Below, one piece after another: positions 51,569 through 60,099 of a stretch of 60,239 nucleotides of DNA. How positions within the stretch are numbered: the stretch's first letter is position 1; every line of letters begins with the position of its first letter. Under the pieces are notes generated by a model. The model worked only from the letters and a program-made list of their open reading frames with translations, was not told the DNA's origin and did not search any database. The position numbers and the translations under genes were made by a program. The DNA comes from Acidimicrobiia bacterium (GTDB lineage: Bacteria; Actinomycetota; Acidimicrobiia; Spongiisociales; UBA11373). Location: positions 1-60,239 of the forward strand of contig JAJCYA010000056.1 in NCBI GenBank assembly GCA_029263095.1, written 5' to 3'.

Positions 51569-51855
51569 TCGTCCTCCAGGAATGCCGGAACTCGAAAGAA
51601 TCCATCTACATGGTCGGGAGCCTGAGCGAGCACTTCCTCCCGATCGAGCGTCGGCTCGACTTCGTCAGACCTGTGGGCATTGACCATCGGCAGCGGATGA
51701 GCAGTGGGTTCGACACCCTCGGTCGGAAGCGCCTGAACCCGCGCGGCATGCTCCAGTATGTCCTCGAGCTGTGATCCGTACGCGGCCAGTTCATCGTCCG
51801 ACAATCCGAGCCGGGCAAGACGGGCGACCTTGGCGATATCGATGTCGATCGGCAC
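51565..51855 (-). CDS. gatC: Asp/Glu-tRNA amidotransferase subunit C
   Basis: A 96-residue small subunit that clamps GatA to GatB. The pattern VARLARLGLSDDELAAYGSQLEDIL near the start and PTLDREEVLAQAPDHVDGFFRVPAFLE at the end are typical. The GTG start is supported by TACCAT (51864-51869) eight bases upstream. It heads the gatCAB transcript. Confidence 0.95.
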   Translation of the reverse strand: MPIDIDIAKVARLARLGLSDDELAAYGSQLEDILEHAARVQALPTEGVEPTAHPLPMVNAHRSDEVEPTLDREEVLAQAPDHVDGFFRVPAFLEDE

Positions 51856-51863
51856 GAGGCGAG

Positions 51864-51908
51864 ATGGTACTCCGGCCTCATGCGCCCTCCGGACCGATGG
51901 AATAGGCT
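51864..51908. promoter_or_regulatory. Compact divergent promoters of gatC and the peptide-binding gene
   Basis: In a 59-bp gap, TACCAT (51864-51869, minus) serves gatC and TAGGCT (51903-51908, plus) serves the lipoprotein. Both have 6-8 bases between -10 and start. The hexamers are only about 33 bp apart, so the promoters may interfere. Confidence 0.55.
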
Positions 51909-51914
51909 CGATGA

Positions 51915-53780
51915 ATGCGGCACAGACTGCCCGCCGTCGCGATGGGGTTCGCTCTGCTGATGGGCGCCTGTTCCGACGCCGAACCGGCCTCCCCCGCACA
52001 GTCCTCCGCAGTGTCCGCGGCACCGAGCACGACTGCCGCAACCATCGAGCCAACCACTTCGGCGACGACCACGACGACACCTGAACTACCGCAGCCGAAC
52101 GAGGTCGTCGTTGGGATCGATCAGCGACCCGACTCCCTCAATCCGCTGGCCCCCGGGGGCGACAACCAGATCGTGCTTGAGATCAACCAAGCCATAGGCA
52201 TCGGGCTCACCGAGACTCACGGCGAGACGTTGGAGTTGGTGCCTGATCTGGCAATGGAAATCCCCTCGGTGGCGAATGGTGGCGTGGTAGTGGCACGAAA
52301 CGGCACCACGACTGTCACATTCCAACTGCGCGACGAGGCCGTGTGGGAGGACGGAACGCCAATCTCAGGCGACGACATCGCCTTCACATACGAGTCGATC
52401 GTGGCACTGGTGGACCGGCCCTTCCTGAGCGGGCCCTATGAGGCGATCACTGCCATCGGGACCTCTGCAAAAACGGTAACGCTCACGTTTGCCGAACCGA
52501 CTCTCGCCTTCGAGACGATGTTCCCGTTTGTGATCCCCCGGCATCAGGTAGAGGGGACCGACCCGGTGGCGGACTGGCTGCAAACGCCTTGGCTATCGGC
52601 CGGTCCCTTCCTGTTCGAGCCGTGGGAGGGCGACGAGCTGGCGCTGACTCGCAACAGCGCCTTCTGGAAGAGCGATCCGGACACGGGAGCTCCGCTTCCT
52701 CACCTCGACCGGCTGGTGTTCCGCTACATACCGGAGACCGCCGCCCTCATAGATGCCTTCACCTCTGGCGAGACCGACATCGTCGGGGTGCCGCCGTGGT
52801 CGGGCATGATCGACCGACTGTCGGAGCTCGAGGGAATCGAAGTGGAGGTGCGGAACTCGGCTATCTGGGAGCACTTCACATTCCAATTCGGCGAACGCAA
52901 CCCCAATCCGGAGAGCCTCAACCAGCACGTCGATTTCCGACGAGCGATATTCCACCTCATCGACCGCGAGGCAATCCTCGATCTCGGCTTCTGGGGGACC
53001 CGCACCGGACTCGATTCGATCCTCGGCGTCCATGGAGCGGCGACCGACCAACCATGGGCCCAGTACCCACATGACCCAGTCGAGGCGCGGCGGCTCCTGG
53101 GGGAACTGTGCAGCCGGCTCGGCCGGGATTGCGCGATCGACCCCCCCCGAGTGGTCTTCTCGACGACGAGCAACGCGGACGAGCGGCCCGCGATCGGTCG
53201 CCTGCTCGTCGAGATGCTGGCGGTGGGTGGCATCGAGGCGGAGCTGGATCTTCAGGATTCGTCGCTCTACTTCGGCCCCACCATCAGCAACGGGGCCTGG
53301 GACCTAGGGATGTGGGCCTGGTTCGCGCAACCCAGCCCCGCCGGCATTCTTCGCTCACTGGCGATCTGGGATCCCGCCGCCCCCATCACGGGCGACCCCA
53401 GCGGCGGACCGCGAGGGTTGCCCGGAACCAACTACTCCCGCTGGGGCACTCCCAGTGTTTGCTGCTCGGCCCCCGCAGATTCGTCGAGTGACGGAACCAG
53501 TGTCGAGACCAATCTCGATCAGGGCGCATCGACCGTGCTGGATGAGCACACCGTTCGCTACGCCGAGATACTCGATCAGATGCGCACGACCGCCGATCAC
53601 GAGGTGTTCGCGGACCTTGCCCGAGAAGCAGAGCAGATCCTGGCGGATCAGGTCGTGTTCATCCCCTTGCTGACTCGCAGCAGTGTGGGAGCAGTGTGGA
53701 CGAATCGCGTCGAGGGCTACATCCACTCACCGTGGCTCTTCACCTGGAACGTCGAGGAGTGGAGCCGCTTCGGGGTCTAG
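51915..53780 (+). CDS. Family 5 extracellular solute-binding lipoprotein (peptide-type)
   Basis: A 621-residue exported lipoprotein. The lipobox LLMGAC is at residues 14-19, and a threonine/serine-rich linker (about 25-60) precedes the SBP_bac_5 domain (PDSLNPL, VWEDGTPISGDDIAFTYES, WLSAGPFLFEPWE, VDFRRAIFHLIDREAIL). Such proteins capture oligopeptides or similar solutes for ABC importers. No permease or ATPase genes are adjacent, so it is an orphan binding protein. It has its own leaderless promoter. Confidence 0.92.
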   Translation: MRHRLPAVAMGFALLMGACSDAEPASPAQSSAVSAAPSTTAATIEPTTSATTTTTPELPQPNEVVVGIDQRPDSLNPLAPGGDNQIVLEINQAIGIGLTETHGETLELVPDLAMEIPSVANGGVVVARNGTTTVTFQLRDEAVWEDGTPISGDDIAFTYESIVALVDRPFLSGPYEAITAIGTSAKTVTLTFAEPTLAFETMFPFVIPRHQVEGTDPVADWLQTPWLSAGPFLFEPWEGDELALTRNSAFWKSDPDTGAPLPHLDRLVFRYIPETAALIDAFTSGETDIVGVPPWSGMIDRLSELEGIEVEVRNSAIWEHFTFQFGERNPNPESLNQHVDFRRAIFHLIDREAILDLGFWGTRTGLDSILGVHGAATDQPWAQYPHDPVEARRLLGELCSRLGRDCAIDPPRVVFSTTSNADERPAIGRLLVEMLAVGGIEAELDLQDSSLYFGPTISNGAWDLGMWAWFAQPSPAGILRSLAIWDPAAPITGDPSGGPRGLPGTNYSRWGTPSVCCSAPADSSSDGTSVETNLDQGASTVLDEHTVRYAEILDQMRTTADHEVFADLAREAEQILADQVVFIPLLTRSSVGAVWTNRVEGYIHSPWLFTWNVEEWSRFGV

Positions 53781-53782
53781 GG

Positions 53783-54823
53783 CTAGCTCGTCAGGAACCG
53801 CTGCAGAATCGCCCAGCCCCTTTCCAGCGCTTCGATCGATACCGACTCATCGGCGCGGTGCGCCAGGGCGACCTCACCCGGACCAAAGTTGACTGCAGGG
53901 AGACCCCGCTGGGCGAGACGCGCCACATCGGTCCATGCCGTCTTTGCAGTGACCGCCGCCACACCGGAGGACTCGAGCCGCTCGACGTGCGGATTGCCGC
54001 TCGGGATCGGCGCCGCCGGTGCGCTATCGACCACTGTGAACCCGTCCGCAGCGCGGCACACTTCAGCGAGGGTTCGCTCGGCCTCCTCCGGTGATCGATC
54101 CGGTGGGTACCTGTGATTCACATTGACGGCGAACGAATCCGGGATCACGTTGCGGGCCACGCCTCCCGCGGCCGTGGTGACAACGAAGGTCTCCTTGAAA
54201 GTCAACCCCTCGACGATCACATCACGCGCCGCGCGGCCATGCATCGCAGCAAGCCACTCCCCCGCCTTGGTGACTGCATTCTCACCGAGCCAGGGACGGG
54301 CGCTGTGGGCTGCCTCGCCGTCAAATCTGACGGCGGCGTTGATCGTCCCCTGGCAGCCGAGCTGGAGTTCGTTGTCGGTCGGTTCCATCACCAACGCCAG
54401 CTCGGCATCGCCAAGGTGATCTACTCGGTCCAGAACATCTTCCAGACCGTTCTCGTCGGCCGGTCCCTCCTCGCGGTCGTAGAAGACGGCGACGACGTCG
54501 TACGGTCCCTCGGTGACGGCCGGACTCTCCAAGGCGGTCAACATCACGGCCAACCCCGCCTTCATGTCGCTGGTCCCGAGACCATGAACCCGATCGCCCT
54601 GTAGCCGAGATGGAAGGTTTCCGTTCTCGGGGACGGTGTCGAGATGGCCGTAGAGATCGATCCTGGGCTTGCCGGTACGCCTACCGGCTACCAGCGACTC
54701 CCCGACGATCTCGATATCGACGGACCGGGACAGGCGGTCGGAAATCGCGTCGCGCAGACCACGCTCGTCGCCGGTGACCGAAGGAATGTCAACCAGCCAA
54801 CACAGATCATCGACCAGGCTCAC
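53783..54823 (-). CDS. dapE: Succinyl-diaminopimelate desuccinylase
   Basis: A 346-residue M20-type zinc hydrolase that cleaves N-succinyl-LL-diaminopimelate in lysine and peptidoglycan precursor synthesis. Metal ligands lie in LYGHLDTVP and YDREEGPADENG (catalytic Glu). The GTG overlaps the dapD stop (GTGA). It is the last gene of dapC-dapD-dapE. Confidence 0.93.
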   Translation of the reverse strand: MSLVDDLCWLVDIPSVTGDERGLRDAISDRLSRSVDIEIVGESLVAGRRTGKPRIDLYGHLDTVPENGNLPSRLQGDRVHGLGTSDMKAGLAVMLTALESPAVTEGPYDVVAVFYDREEGPADENGLEDVLDRVDHLGDAELALVMEPTDNELQLGCQGTINAAVRFDGEAAHSARPWLGENAVTKAGEWLAAMHGRAARDVIVEGLTFKETFVVTTAAGGVARNVIPDSFAVNVNHRYPPDRSPEEAERTLAEVCRAADGFTVVDSAPAAPIPSGNPHVERLESSGVAAVTAKTAWTDVARLAQRGLPAVNFGPGEVALAHRADESVSIEALERGWAILQRFLTS

Positions 54824-55629
54824 AGCGGGACCTCAAACACCCGCAGGGCGTCGTTGAGCGAGGTCTTCTCATCGGTCGACTCCTTGCGGCGCCCAACGAT
54901 GAGAGCGCAGGACAGCTCGTAGGTTCCGGCGGGGAATTCCTTGGGTCGCGAACCACGCAATACCACGGAGTTGGCCGGGACCCGGCCTCGGTGCTCAACC
55001 GGCTCCGATCCCGTCACATCGATGATCGGTGTCGACGCCGTTATCGACACGTTGGCCCCGAGCACGGCACCGTGCTCGATCACGACACCTTCGACGAGAA
55101 CGCAGCGGCTCCCGATGAAGGCCCCGTCCTCGACTATGACCGGGCGAGCCGACGGCGGCTCCAGCACACCACCGATGCCGACGCCGCCGCTGAGGTGGAC
55201 ACTCCTACCGATCTGAGCACACGATCCGACTGTGGCCCAAGTGTCGACCATCGTCCCCGATCCGACGTGGGCTCCGATGTTGACGTAACCGGGCATGACG
55301 ACGACGCCGGGCTCACAGAATGCCCCGTATCTCACAGTGCCGGGCGGCACAACCCGAATCCCCTGCTCGGCCAGGCCGGTCTTGGGGGGGATCTTGTCAT
55401 GGAACTCGAGTGGACCGGCGCTCCAGGTCGCGAGACCGGCGATTCGGAAGTAGAGCATGATCGCCCGCTTCACCCACTCGTTTACGGTCCACTCGCCACC
55501 GATCTTTTCGGCGACCCGGATCTCGCCTGCGTCAAGGCGGGCGATCGTCGCGTGAACCGCCTCGGACGCATCGGGCAGCAGGTCGAGATCCGCGTATGCG
55601 GCGTCGATCAGTTCTCTGTGCTCAGACAT
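54820..55629 (-). CDS. dapD: Tetrahydrodipicolinate N-succinyltransferase
   Basis: A 269-residue left-handed beta-helix enzyme. Hexapeptide-repeat signatures include MPGYVNIGAHVGSGTMVDTWATVGSCAQIG and HLSGGVGIGGVLEP. It uses succinyl-CoA to start the succinylase branch. Length and motifs follow the E. coli type rather than the longer type usual in Mycobacterium and relatives. It overlaps dapC by 22 bp. Confidence 0.93.
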   Translation of the reverse strand: MSEHRELIDAAYADLDLLPDASEAVHATIARLDAGEIRVAEKIGGEWTVNEWVKRAIMLYFRIAGLATWSAGPLEFHDKIPPKTGLAEQGIRVVPPGTVRYGAFCEPGVVVMPGYVNIGAHVGSGTMVDTWATVGSCAQIGRSVHLSGGVGIGGVLEPPSARPVIVEDGAFIGSRCVLVEGVVIEHGAVLGANVSITASTPIIDVTGSEPVEHRGRVPANSVVLRGSRPKEFPAGTYELSCALIVGRRKESTDEKTSLNDALRVFEVPL

Positions 55630-56756
55630 CTCGTCACGACCTCCACTGCCTCACCGCACTCTTCGACCGTCGGGACCAGGGCCAACCGAATGTGGCCTTC
55701 TCCACCCGGCCCGAATGCCATCCCGGGTGATACCACCACTCCTTCTGCCAGCAATCGCTTTGTCGCTGCCACGTCGTCGTCGACCTTCACCCACAGATAG
55801 AGCCCCGCCTCGGACCCGACGACGTCGAGTCCGGCTGCTTCGAATCCGTCGCGCAACACATTCCGTTTCGCCGAGAAGATGGCGCGGCGTTCGGCGGCAT
55901 GAGCATCGTCGGCCCACGCGACCGCCGCTGCCTCCTGTATGAACTCTGGAGATGCGACGCCGACCGAGGACCGCAACCTGCGGAGCGCCGCGATAGCGGC
56001 CTGGTCACCCACGATGGCACCGCTGCGGTAGCCGGTCATCCCCGAGCGCTTTGAACAGGAAAAGAAGGCCAAAGCACCCTGCATCCCCGGTTCCGCCACA
56101 TCGAGAATCGACGGGGGCGGATCGTCGGCATAGACATCGCCATAGGCCTCATCCGACAAGAGCAGCGTGTCGGTCTCACGGCACTTCTCGTACAGGGCGG
56201 CCAGATCGTCTCGGGAGGTGACGGCTCCCGTCGGATTGTGCGGAGTACATACCCAAAGAAGCCGCAGACGATCCCAGACATCGTCGGGAACGTCGGCAAC
56301 ACGCAATACCAAGTCTCCGCCGAGTTGGATCGGGAGGGTTTCGGCACCGGAGAAGCGGGCACCCCTTTCGTACACCGGATACGACGGGGATCCCCAGGCG
56401 ATGATGTCGGCTCCAGCAGGATCCACAAAGGCAAACGGTGTCGAGAAGATCGCTTCTTTGGCCCCGCTCACCGGAATCACCTGACTGGCGGAGTCGATCC
56501 CTACACCAAAGCGGCGCAATGCATATCCTGCGACCGCCTCACGCAACACCGCCAAACCCGACGTCTGGGGGTATTGGGTGACCTCGGGCACGGCGGCCCG
56601 AACGGCATCACGGATGAATGGAGGTGTCGGCTCGTGGGGGTCACCGATGGAGAAGTCGATGAGGCGTTCGCCGGCATCGCGCATGCGGCGCGCGGTGTCT
56701 TGGATCTCCGTGATCGGATAGGCCCCGAGCTGATCTAGCACCGGGTTGGTACGCAT
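55608..56756 (-). CDS. dapC: Succinyldiaminopimelate transaminase
   Basis: A 382-residue PLP aminotransferase of fold type I. Seen are CTPHNPTGAV, LLSDEAYGDVY and the PLP-lysine region FSCSKRSGMTGYRSG (Lys in SKRSG). It transfers the amino group to N-succinyl-2-amino-6-oxopimelate. The ATG is seven bases after TACCGT (56764-56769), so the dapCDE operon is leaderless. Confidence 0.93.
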   Translation of the reverse strand: MRTNPVLDQLGAYPITEIQDTARRMRDAGERLIDFSIGDPHEPTPPFIRDAVRAAVPEVTQYPQTSGLAVLREAVAGYALRRFGVGIDSASQVIPVSGAKEAIFSTPFAFVDPAGADIIAWGSPSYPVYERGARFSGAETLPIQLGGDLVLRVADVPDDVWDRLRLLWVCTPHNPTGAVTSRDDLAALYEKCRETDTLLLSDEAYGDVYADDPPPSILDVAEPGMQGALAFFSCSKRSGMTGYRSGAIVGDQAAIAALRRLRSSVGVASPEFIQEAAAVAWADDAHAAERRAIFSAKRNVLRDGFEAAGLDVVGSEAGLYLWVKVDDDVAATKRLLAEGVVVSPGMAFGPGGEGHIRLALVPTVEECGEAVEVVTRCLSTEN

Positions 56757-56763
56757 GGCGGGA

Positions 56764-56802
56764 ACGGTAGCGGGCCGGTTCGGACACGCCGCGACCTACG
56801 AT
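56764..56802. promoter_or_regulatory. Divergent promoters of dapC and the following membrane protein
   Basis: The minus strand has TACCGT (56764-56769) for dapC. The plus strand has TACGAT (56797-56802) six bases before GTG of the membrane protein. Both are leaderless. Confidence 0.5.
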
Positions 56803-56808
56803 CTCGCC

Positions 56809-57213
56809 GTGGACACTCGTCGCTATCGCCAGATCACCCTCGGAGCAGTTGCCTCACTCATCGCACTCATTGCGTCCGTGTGGGCTGTCAACCCGCGGGG
56901 TGAAGATGCTCCGCTCCCTGCCCCCGTTGAGAGCGTCTTCCCATTACCGGGTGACACGGTCGTCCGCCAGACCGCGCTGGAAATCGACCTGCCGGTTGGG
57001 TACTCCTTGGACCTGAACGTCGATGGCGTGACGATCCCCCAGGCCGAAATCGGTTCTACCCCGTCTACCGGTCGCTACATCTGGCAGCCGGGACCGTTCA
57101 AGCTTTTTGAGACCTGGGGAACCGGCGACCACACGATCACGATCCGCTGGGATCGGGTCTCTGGAGGTGGCCCGGATCCGGGTGAGTTCACATGGAAGTT
57201 CCGAGTGATATAG
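56809..57213 (+). CDS. Membrane-anchored protein with beta-domain, unrecognised
   Basis: A 134-residue protein. It has a signal-anchor helix (about residues 9-28) and then a compact beta-rich ectodomain (ALEIDLPVGYSLDLNVDGVTIP ... YIWQPGPFKLFETWGTGDHTITIRW), resembling an Ig-like or Big-type fold. It is probably extracytoplasmic. The GTG start is chosen by the -10. The function is unknown. Confidence 0.65.
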   Translation: MDTRRYRQITLGAVASLIALIASVWAVNPRGEDAPLPAPVESVFPLPGDTVVRQTALEIDLPVGYSLDLNVDGVTIPQAEIGSTPSTGRYIWQPGPFKLFETWGTGDHTITIRWDRVSGGGPDPGEFTWKFRVI

Positions 57214-57518
57214 CAATCAGGCTCATAGGGCGGAATAGCTCAGGCACTCCGCGCCGAGGCGAGCGTCCCAGCACCAGATCAGGTGCTTCGGGAACCCGTG
57301 TCAGAACCATCCGCGCATCGGATTCAGTATCAAGACCGCCCCGGGCCCCACCTAGTCCAGGAGCTAGCTCAGGCATCCCGCGCCGAGAGAGGTTCCGGAG
57401 GCTAGATGAGGCCTCTCAGCCCTTCGGTCGAGGCTATGGCCCTCGCGGCACCTCGCTCAGCCGGCAGAAACTCCTTGTTCTTGCTCAGCGCTAGCTGCTC
57501 CGAGCCGAAGACTGGCGT
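57214..57518. repeat. 305-bp noncoding stretch with an imperfect direct repeat
   Basis: No gene is seen. TAGCTCAGGCAnnCCGCGCCGAG occurs at 57236-57258 and again at 57365-57387, 129 bp apart, differing only by CT/TC. An AGCACC/GGTGCT hairpin lies near 57271-57289. The stretch could hold a small RNA or a decayed element. It borders the ABC exporter 3' end. Confidence 0.5.
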
Positions 57519-58709
57519 CTACTCATCCGCTGCCTTCCAGGCTTCTCTGAGCTTGACCTTCCCTCCGGTGCGGAGCAACGCTCCCGAGTAAACGCGGGAT
57601 CCGATCCAGACGAGGGCGATGGCTCCGAGCGTCGTTCCAACGACTGCCACCAGGATCTCCCATGGCTGAGGCACCCCGGCGGCGACCCGCACCGGCATCA
57701 CAAATGGCGCCCACGGAGGCAACCAGGACGCAACGGTCGGGAGAAGAGCCTCGGGACTCTCCGCCGCAAGGATCGCTGCGAGATACCCAGGCAAGATCAG
57801 AATGATCGGGATCATGATCGCTCCCTGCAACTCCTCTTGCCGTGACACCGTCGATCCCACGGCCGCATACAGGAAGGCGTAGAACGTGTAACCGAGAATG
57901 AACCAGAGGATCAGCGACGCGATTATCGGTAGACCGATCGCAGCGACGTCGATGTCGGAGAGATCAGCGAGCTGCGCCGATGTAGTTGCGGCGCCCGCCA
58001 GAACAACGAGCTGCAACAAACCGAGGAGTCCAATCCCCCCCACCTTTCCGACGAGTACCTGCCACGGACGGACCCTGGACAGAACGACCTCGACAACCCG
58101 GTTCTGCTTCTCTTCGACGGTGCCCATCGCCACGAACTGGCCGAACATGATGATGGATACGTAGAGAAGCATCGCCCCTGCGAATGCCGCCCCACTCTTG
58201 GCCTTGTCCTGAGTGTCTTCCTCTTCGAGTGTTGTGATCCCCATCGAAACCGGTTCGACGATTAGGGCTATCTCGCCCTCCGACAGCCCCGCGTCGGTGA
58301 GCGCGGCGGTCTTCAGCGTCGTATCGACGGCACCGTGAACGAGCGCCGTCAGCCGGGAGGATTCCTCAGTGTGATAGACCGCTTCGGTCCCGTCCACGAG
58401 GACCACAGCGATCTGTCCGTCGGCGAGAGCCGCCTCCGCCTCCACACGGGTCGGGAATCGATCGACTTCGATTTCCATGCCGAACAAGACCGCCTGGGCG
58501 TGGAGTTCCTGCTCGATCCCGGGGGGCTCCCCCCCCGTCAGACCGATCGTCGTGGCCTCGTCGACGCCATCCGCGAGCAAACTCACGACCGGTCCGACCG
58601 CAAGGATCGCAACCGTCAGGAGCGACATCGTGATAATGAACGGCTTACTCGTCACGCGCTGGAGGAATTCCCGTTTCGCCAGCAGCGCAATCTGGGTCCA
58701 CGGACTCAT
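57519..58709 (-). CDS. ABC-2 type transporter permease (NatB-like)
   Basis: A 396-residue membrane protein. One N-terminal helix (about 24-46), a large extracytoplasmic domain (50-165), then five helices in the C-terminal half with KQNRVVEVVLSRVRPWQVLVGK, a typical ABC-2 signature. It probably exports sodium or another small molecule together with the adjacent ATPase. The ATG overlaps the ATPase stop. Confidence 0.9.
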   Translation of the reverse strand: MSPWTQIALLAKREFLQRVTSKPFIITMSLLTVAILAVGPVVSLLADGVDEATTIGLTGGEPPGIEQELHAQAVLFGMEIEVDRFPTRVEAEAALADGQIAVVLVDGTEAVYHTEESSRLTALVHGAVDTTLKTAALTDAGLSEGEIALIVEPVSMGITTLEEEDTQDKAKSGAAFAGAMLLYVSIIMFGQFVAMGTVEEKQNRVVEVVLSRVRPWQVLVGKVGGIGLLGLLQLVVLAGAATTSAQLADLSDIDVAAIGLPIIASLILWFILGYTFYAFLYAAVGSTVSRQEELQGAIMIPIILILPGYLAAILAAESPEALLPTVASWLPPWAPFVMPVRVAAGVPQPWEILVAVVGTTLGAIALVWIGSRVYSGALLRTGGKVKLREAWKAADE

Positions 58710-59587
58710 GATCCGACCGCCTCTCGGAACAGGTCTGTGAGGCGAGGCGGCTCGAATAAGAACCGGTTGACGACACCCGCGGCGCTCGCCGCCTCGAGAA
58801 GATCGACAACTGGAGCATCATCGTCGACGATGCAGTGGTATGGCCCCGGTCCGTCGACGACTTCGACACCCACCATGTCCGGTGTCCACGGTTCTCCGTC
58901 GACGTCGATTGTCAGACGCCGTTTCGTCGAGTCATTCTTGATGTCGTCCAATCGTCCCGACAGCACGATTCGACCATCATTGATGATTGCGACGTCCTGG
59001 CACACGTCCTCGACGAGGTCGAGTTGGTGGCTCGAAAAGAGAATCGCCACACCCCCGGATGCCAAGTCCCTCAGGGTCTCGGCCAGCGAGTCGACTCCAA
59101 TGGGATCGAGGCCGGCAAACGGCTCATCGAGAATCAGCAACTCGGGGTTTGGTGCGAGAGCGGCCGCAAGCTGGGCTCGTTGCTGGTTGCCGTGCGACAA
59201 ATCGTCGAGCTTCGCATCGCCCCTATCGGAGAGACCCAGGACGCCGAGCCAGTGGTCAACCGCTTCATTCGCCTCCGTTTTGGAGAGGCCGGAGAGCCGG
59301 GAGAAGTGGACGAGCTGATCGTGCACTTTCATTTTTGGATACAGGCCACGCTCCTCCGGCATGTAGCCGAAGTGGAGCCGATCCTCGGGGCCAACGGTGG
59401 CGCCGTTCCAGAACACAGATCCGGTGTCAGGCTGGATAAGCCCAAACACAGCCCGCATCGCTGTGGTCTTCCCTGCCCCATTTGGGCCGAGAAAGCCGAG
59501 GATGCGCCCGCGCTCGACGACGAATCCGGCGCCATCGAGGGCAACGACGTCACCGAATCGTTTGCTCAGATCGACGAGTTCCAACAT
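58706..59587 (-). CDS. ABC transporter ATP-binding protein (NatA-like)
   Basis: A 293-residue ATPase. Walker A is GPNGAGKTT (about 36-44), the signature is LSHGNQQRAQLAAAL, Walker B LLILDEPFAGLDP, and the H-loop FSSHQ. The C-terminal ~80 residues form a regulatory domain. It drives the permease it overlaps. The ATG (MLELVDLS) is preferred because GGAGG lies eight bases upstream. ATGs at 59611 and further up are alternatives. Confidence 0.93.
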   Translation of the reverse strand: MLELVDLSKRFGDVVALDGAGFVVERGRILGFLGPNGAGKTTAMRAVFGLIQPDTGSVFWNGATVGPEDRLHFGYMPEERGLYPKMKVHDQLVHFSRLSGLSKTEANEAVDHWLGVLGLSDRGDAKLDDLSHGNQQRAQLAAALAPNPELLILDEPFAGLDPIGVDSLAETLRDLASGGVAILFSSHQLDLVEDVCQDVAIINDGRIVLSGRLDDIKNDSTKRRLTIDVDGEPWTPDMVGVEVVDGPGPYHCIVDDDAPVVDLLEAASAAGVVNRFLFEPPRLTDLFREAVGS

Positions 59588-59878
59588 CGGAAAGGCCTCC
59601 GAGTCGTGCATTCTGGTCAGGGTTCTCGACGGATGCCACGCAGGCAGCAATCCCTTAGGGCCCTTGGCGCCGGTCAGGTGGCGACGGGTTCACGCAGGAA
59701 CCATCAACCGCCACGAGCAATCAGCCGATTCTCTTCTTGAGAGGCCGACACTCCAAGGAGGCCTCATACGCATGAGGAACGAGAGCGGAAACAGAGAACG
59801 GAAGTTCTGGTCCGGGGTGCCTCTTACACCAGGGTGATGGCACTGGGGGCGCGGAGTCGAGTCGCCTTTCGTCTTGAG
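59588..59878. other. Intergenic stretch, unassigned
   Basis: About 290 bp between the ABC exporter and the broken gene at the right edge. The exporter's ribosome site is at its left end. No gene or repeat could be supported. Confidence 0.3.
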
Positions 59879-60099
59879 CTACTCGGTCGCCATGATGCTG
59901 TCGACCATGGTGTCCCAGGCCGGTAGGAAAGCACCAACTTCCTCTTGTGTGGGAGCGCCGAAGCCGAAAAGGAAAAACAAGGGTTCCTCGTTCTCACAAG
60001 TGTCCGCCGAACAAGTGTGCGGAAGAATTCCCTGGTACTGGATGGCAACATCACCATTCGGATCGGTGACGCGAACCACCGCGGCGGTCGTACCGAAGG
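59879..60099 (-). pseudogene. C-terminal remnant of an unrecognised protein
   Basis: An open frame on the minus strand reads SPSFGTTAAVVRVTDPNGDVAIQYQG...GAPTQEEVGAFLPAWDTMVDSIMATE and stops at 59879. It has no start of its own. Two cysteines (TCSADTC) could form a disulfide, hinting at a secreted protein. It is joined at about 60100 to an IS110 fragment in another frame, so the 5' part is missing or displaced. Confidence 0.55.

Noticed and set aside
57225-57300. tRNA gene starting GGGCGGAATAGCTCAG
   Set aside because: The opening resembles a tRNA, but no anticodon arm, T-arm or matching acceptor 3' strand could be found.
59397-59837. Plus-strand open frame opposite the NatA-like gene
   Set aside because: It is antisense to conserved ABC ATPase motifs and shows no features of its own.
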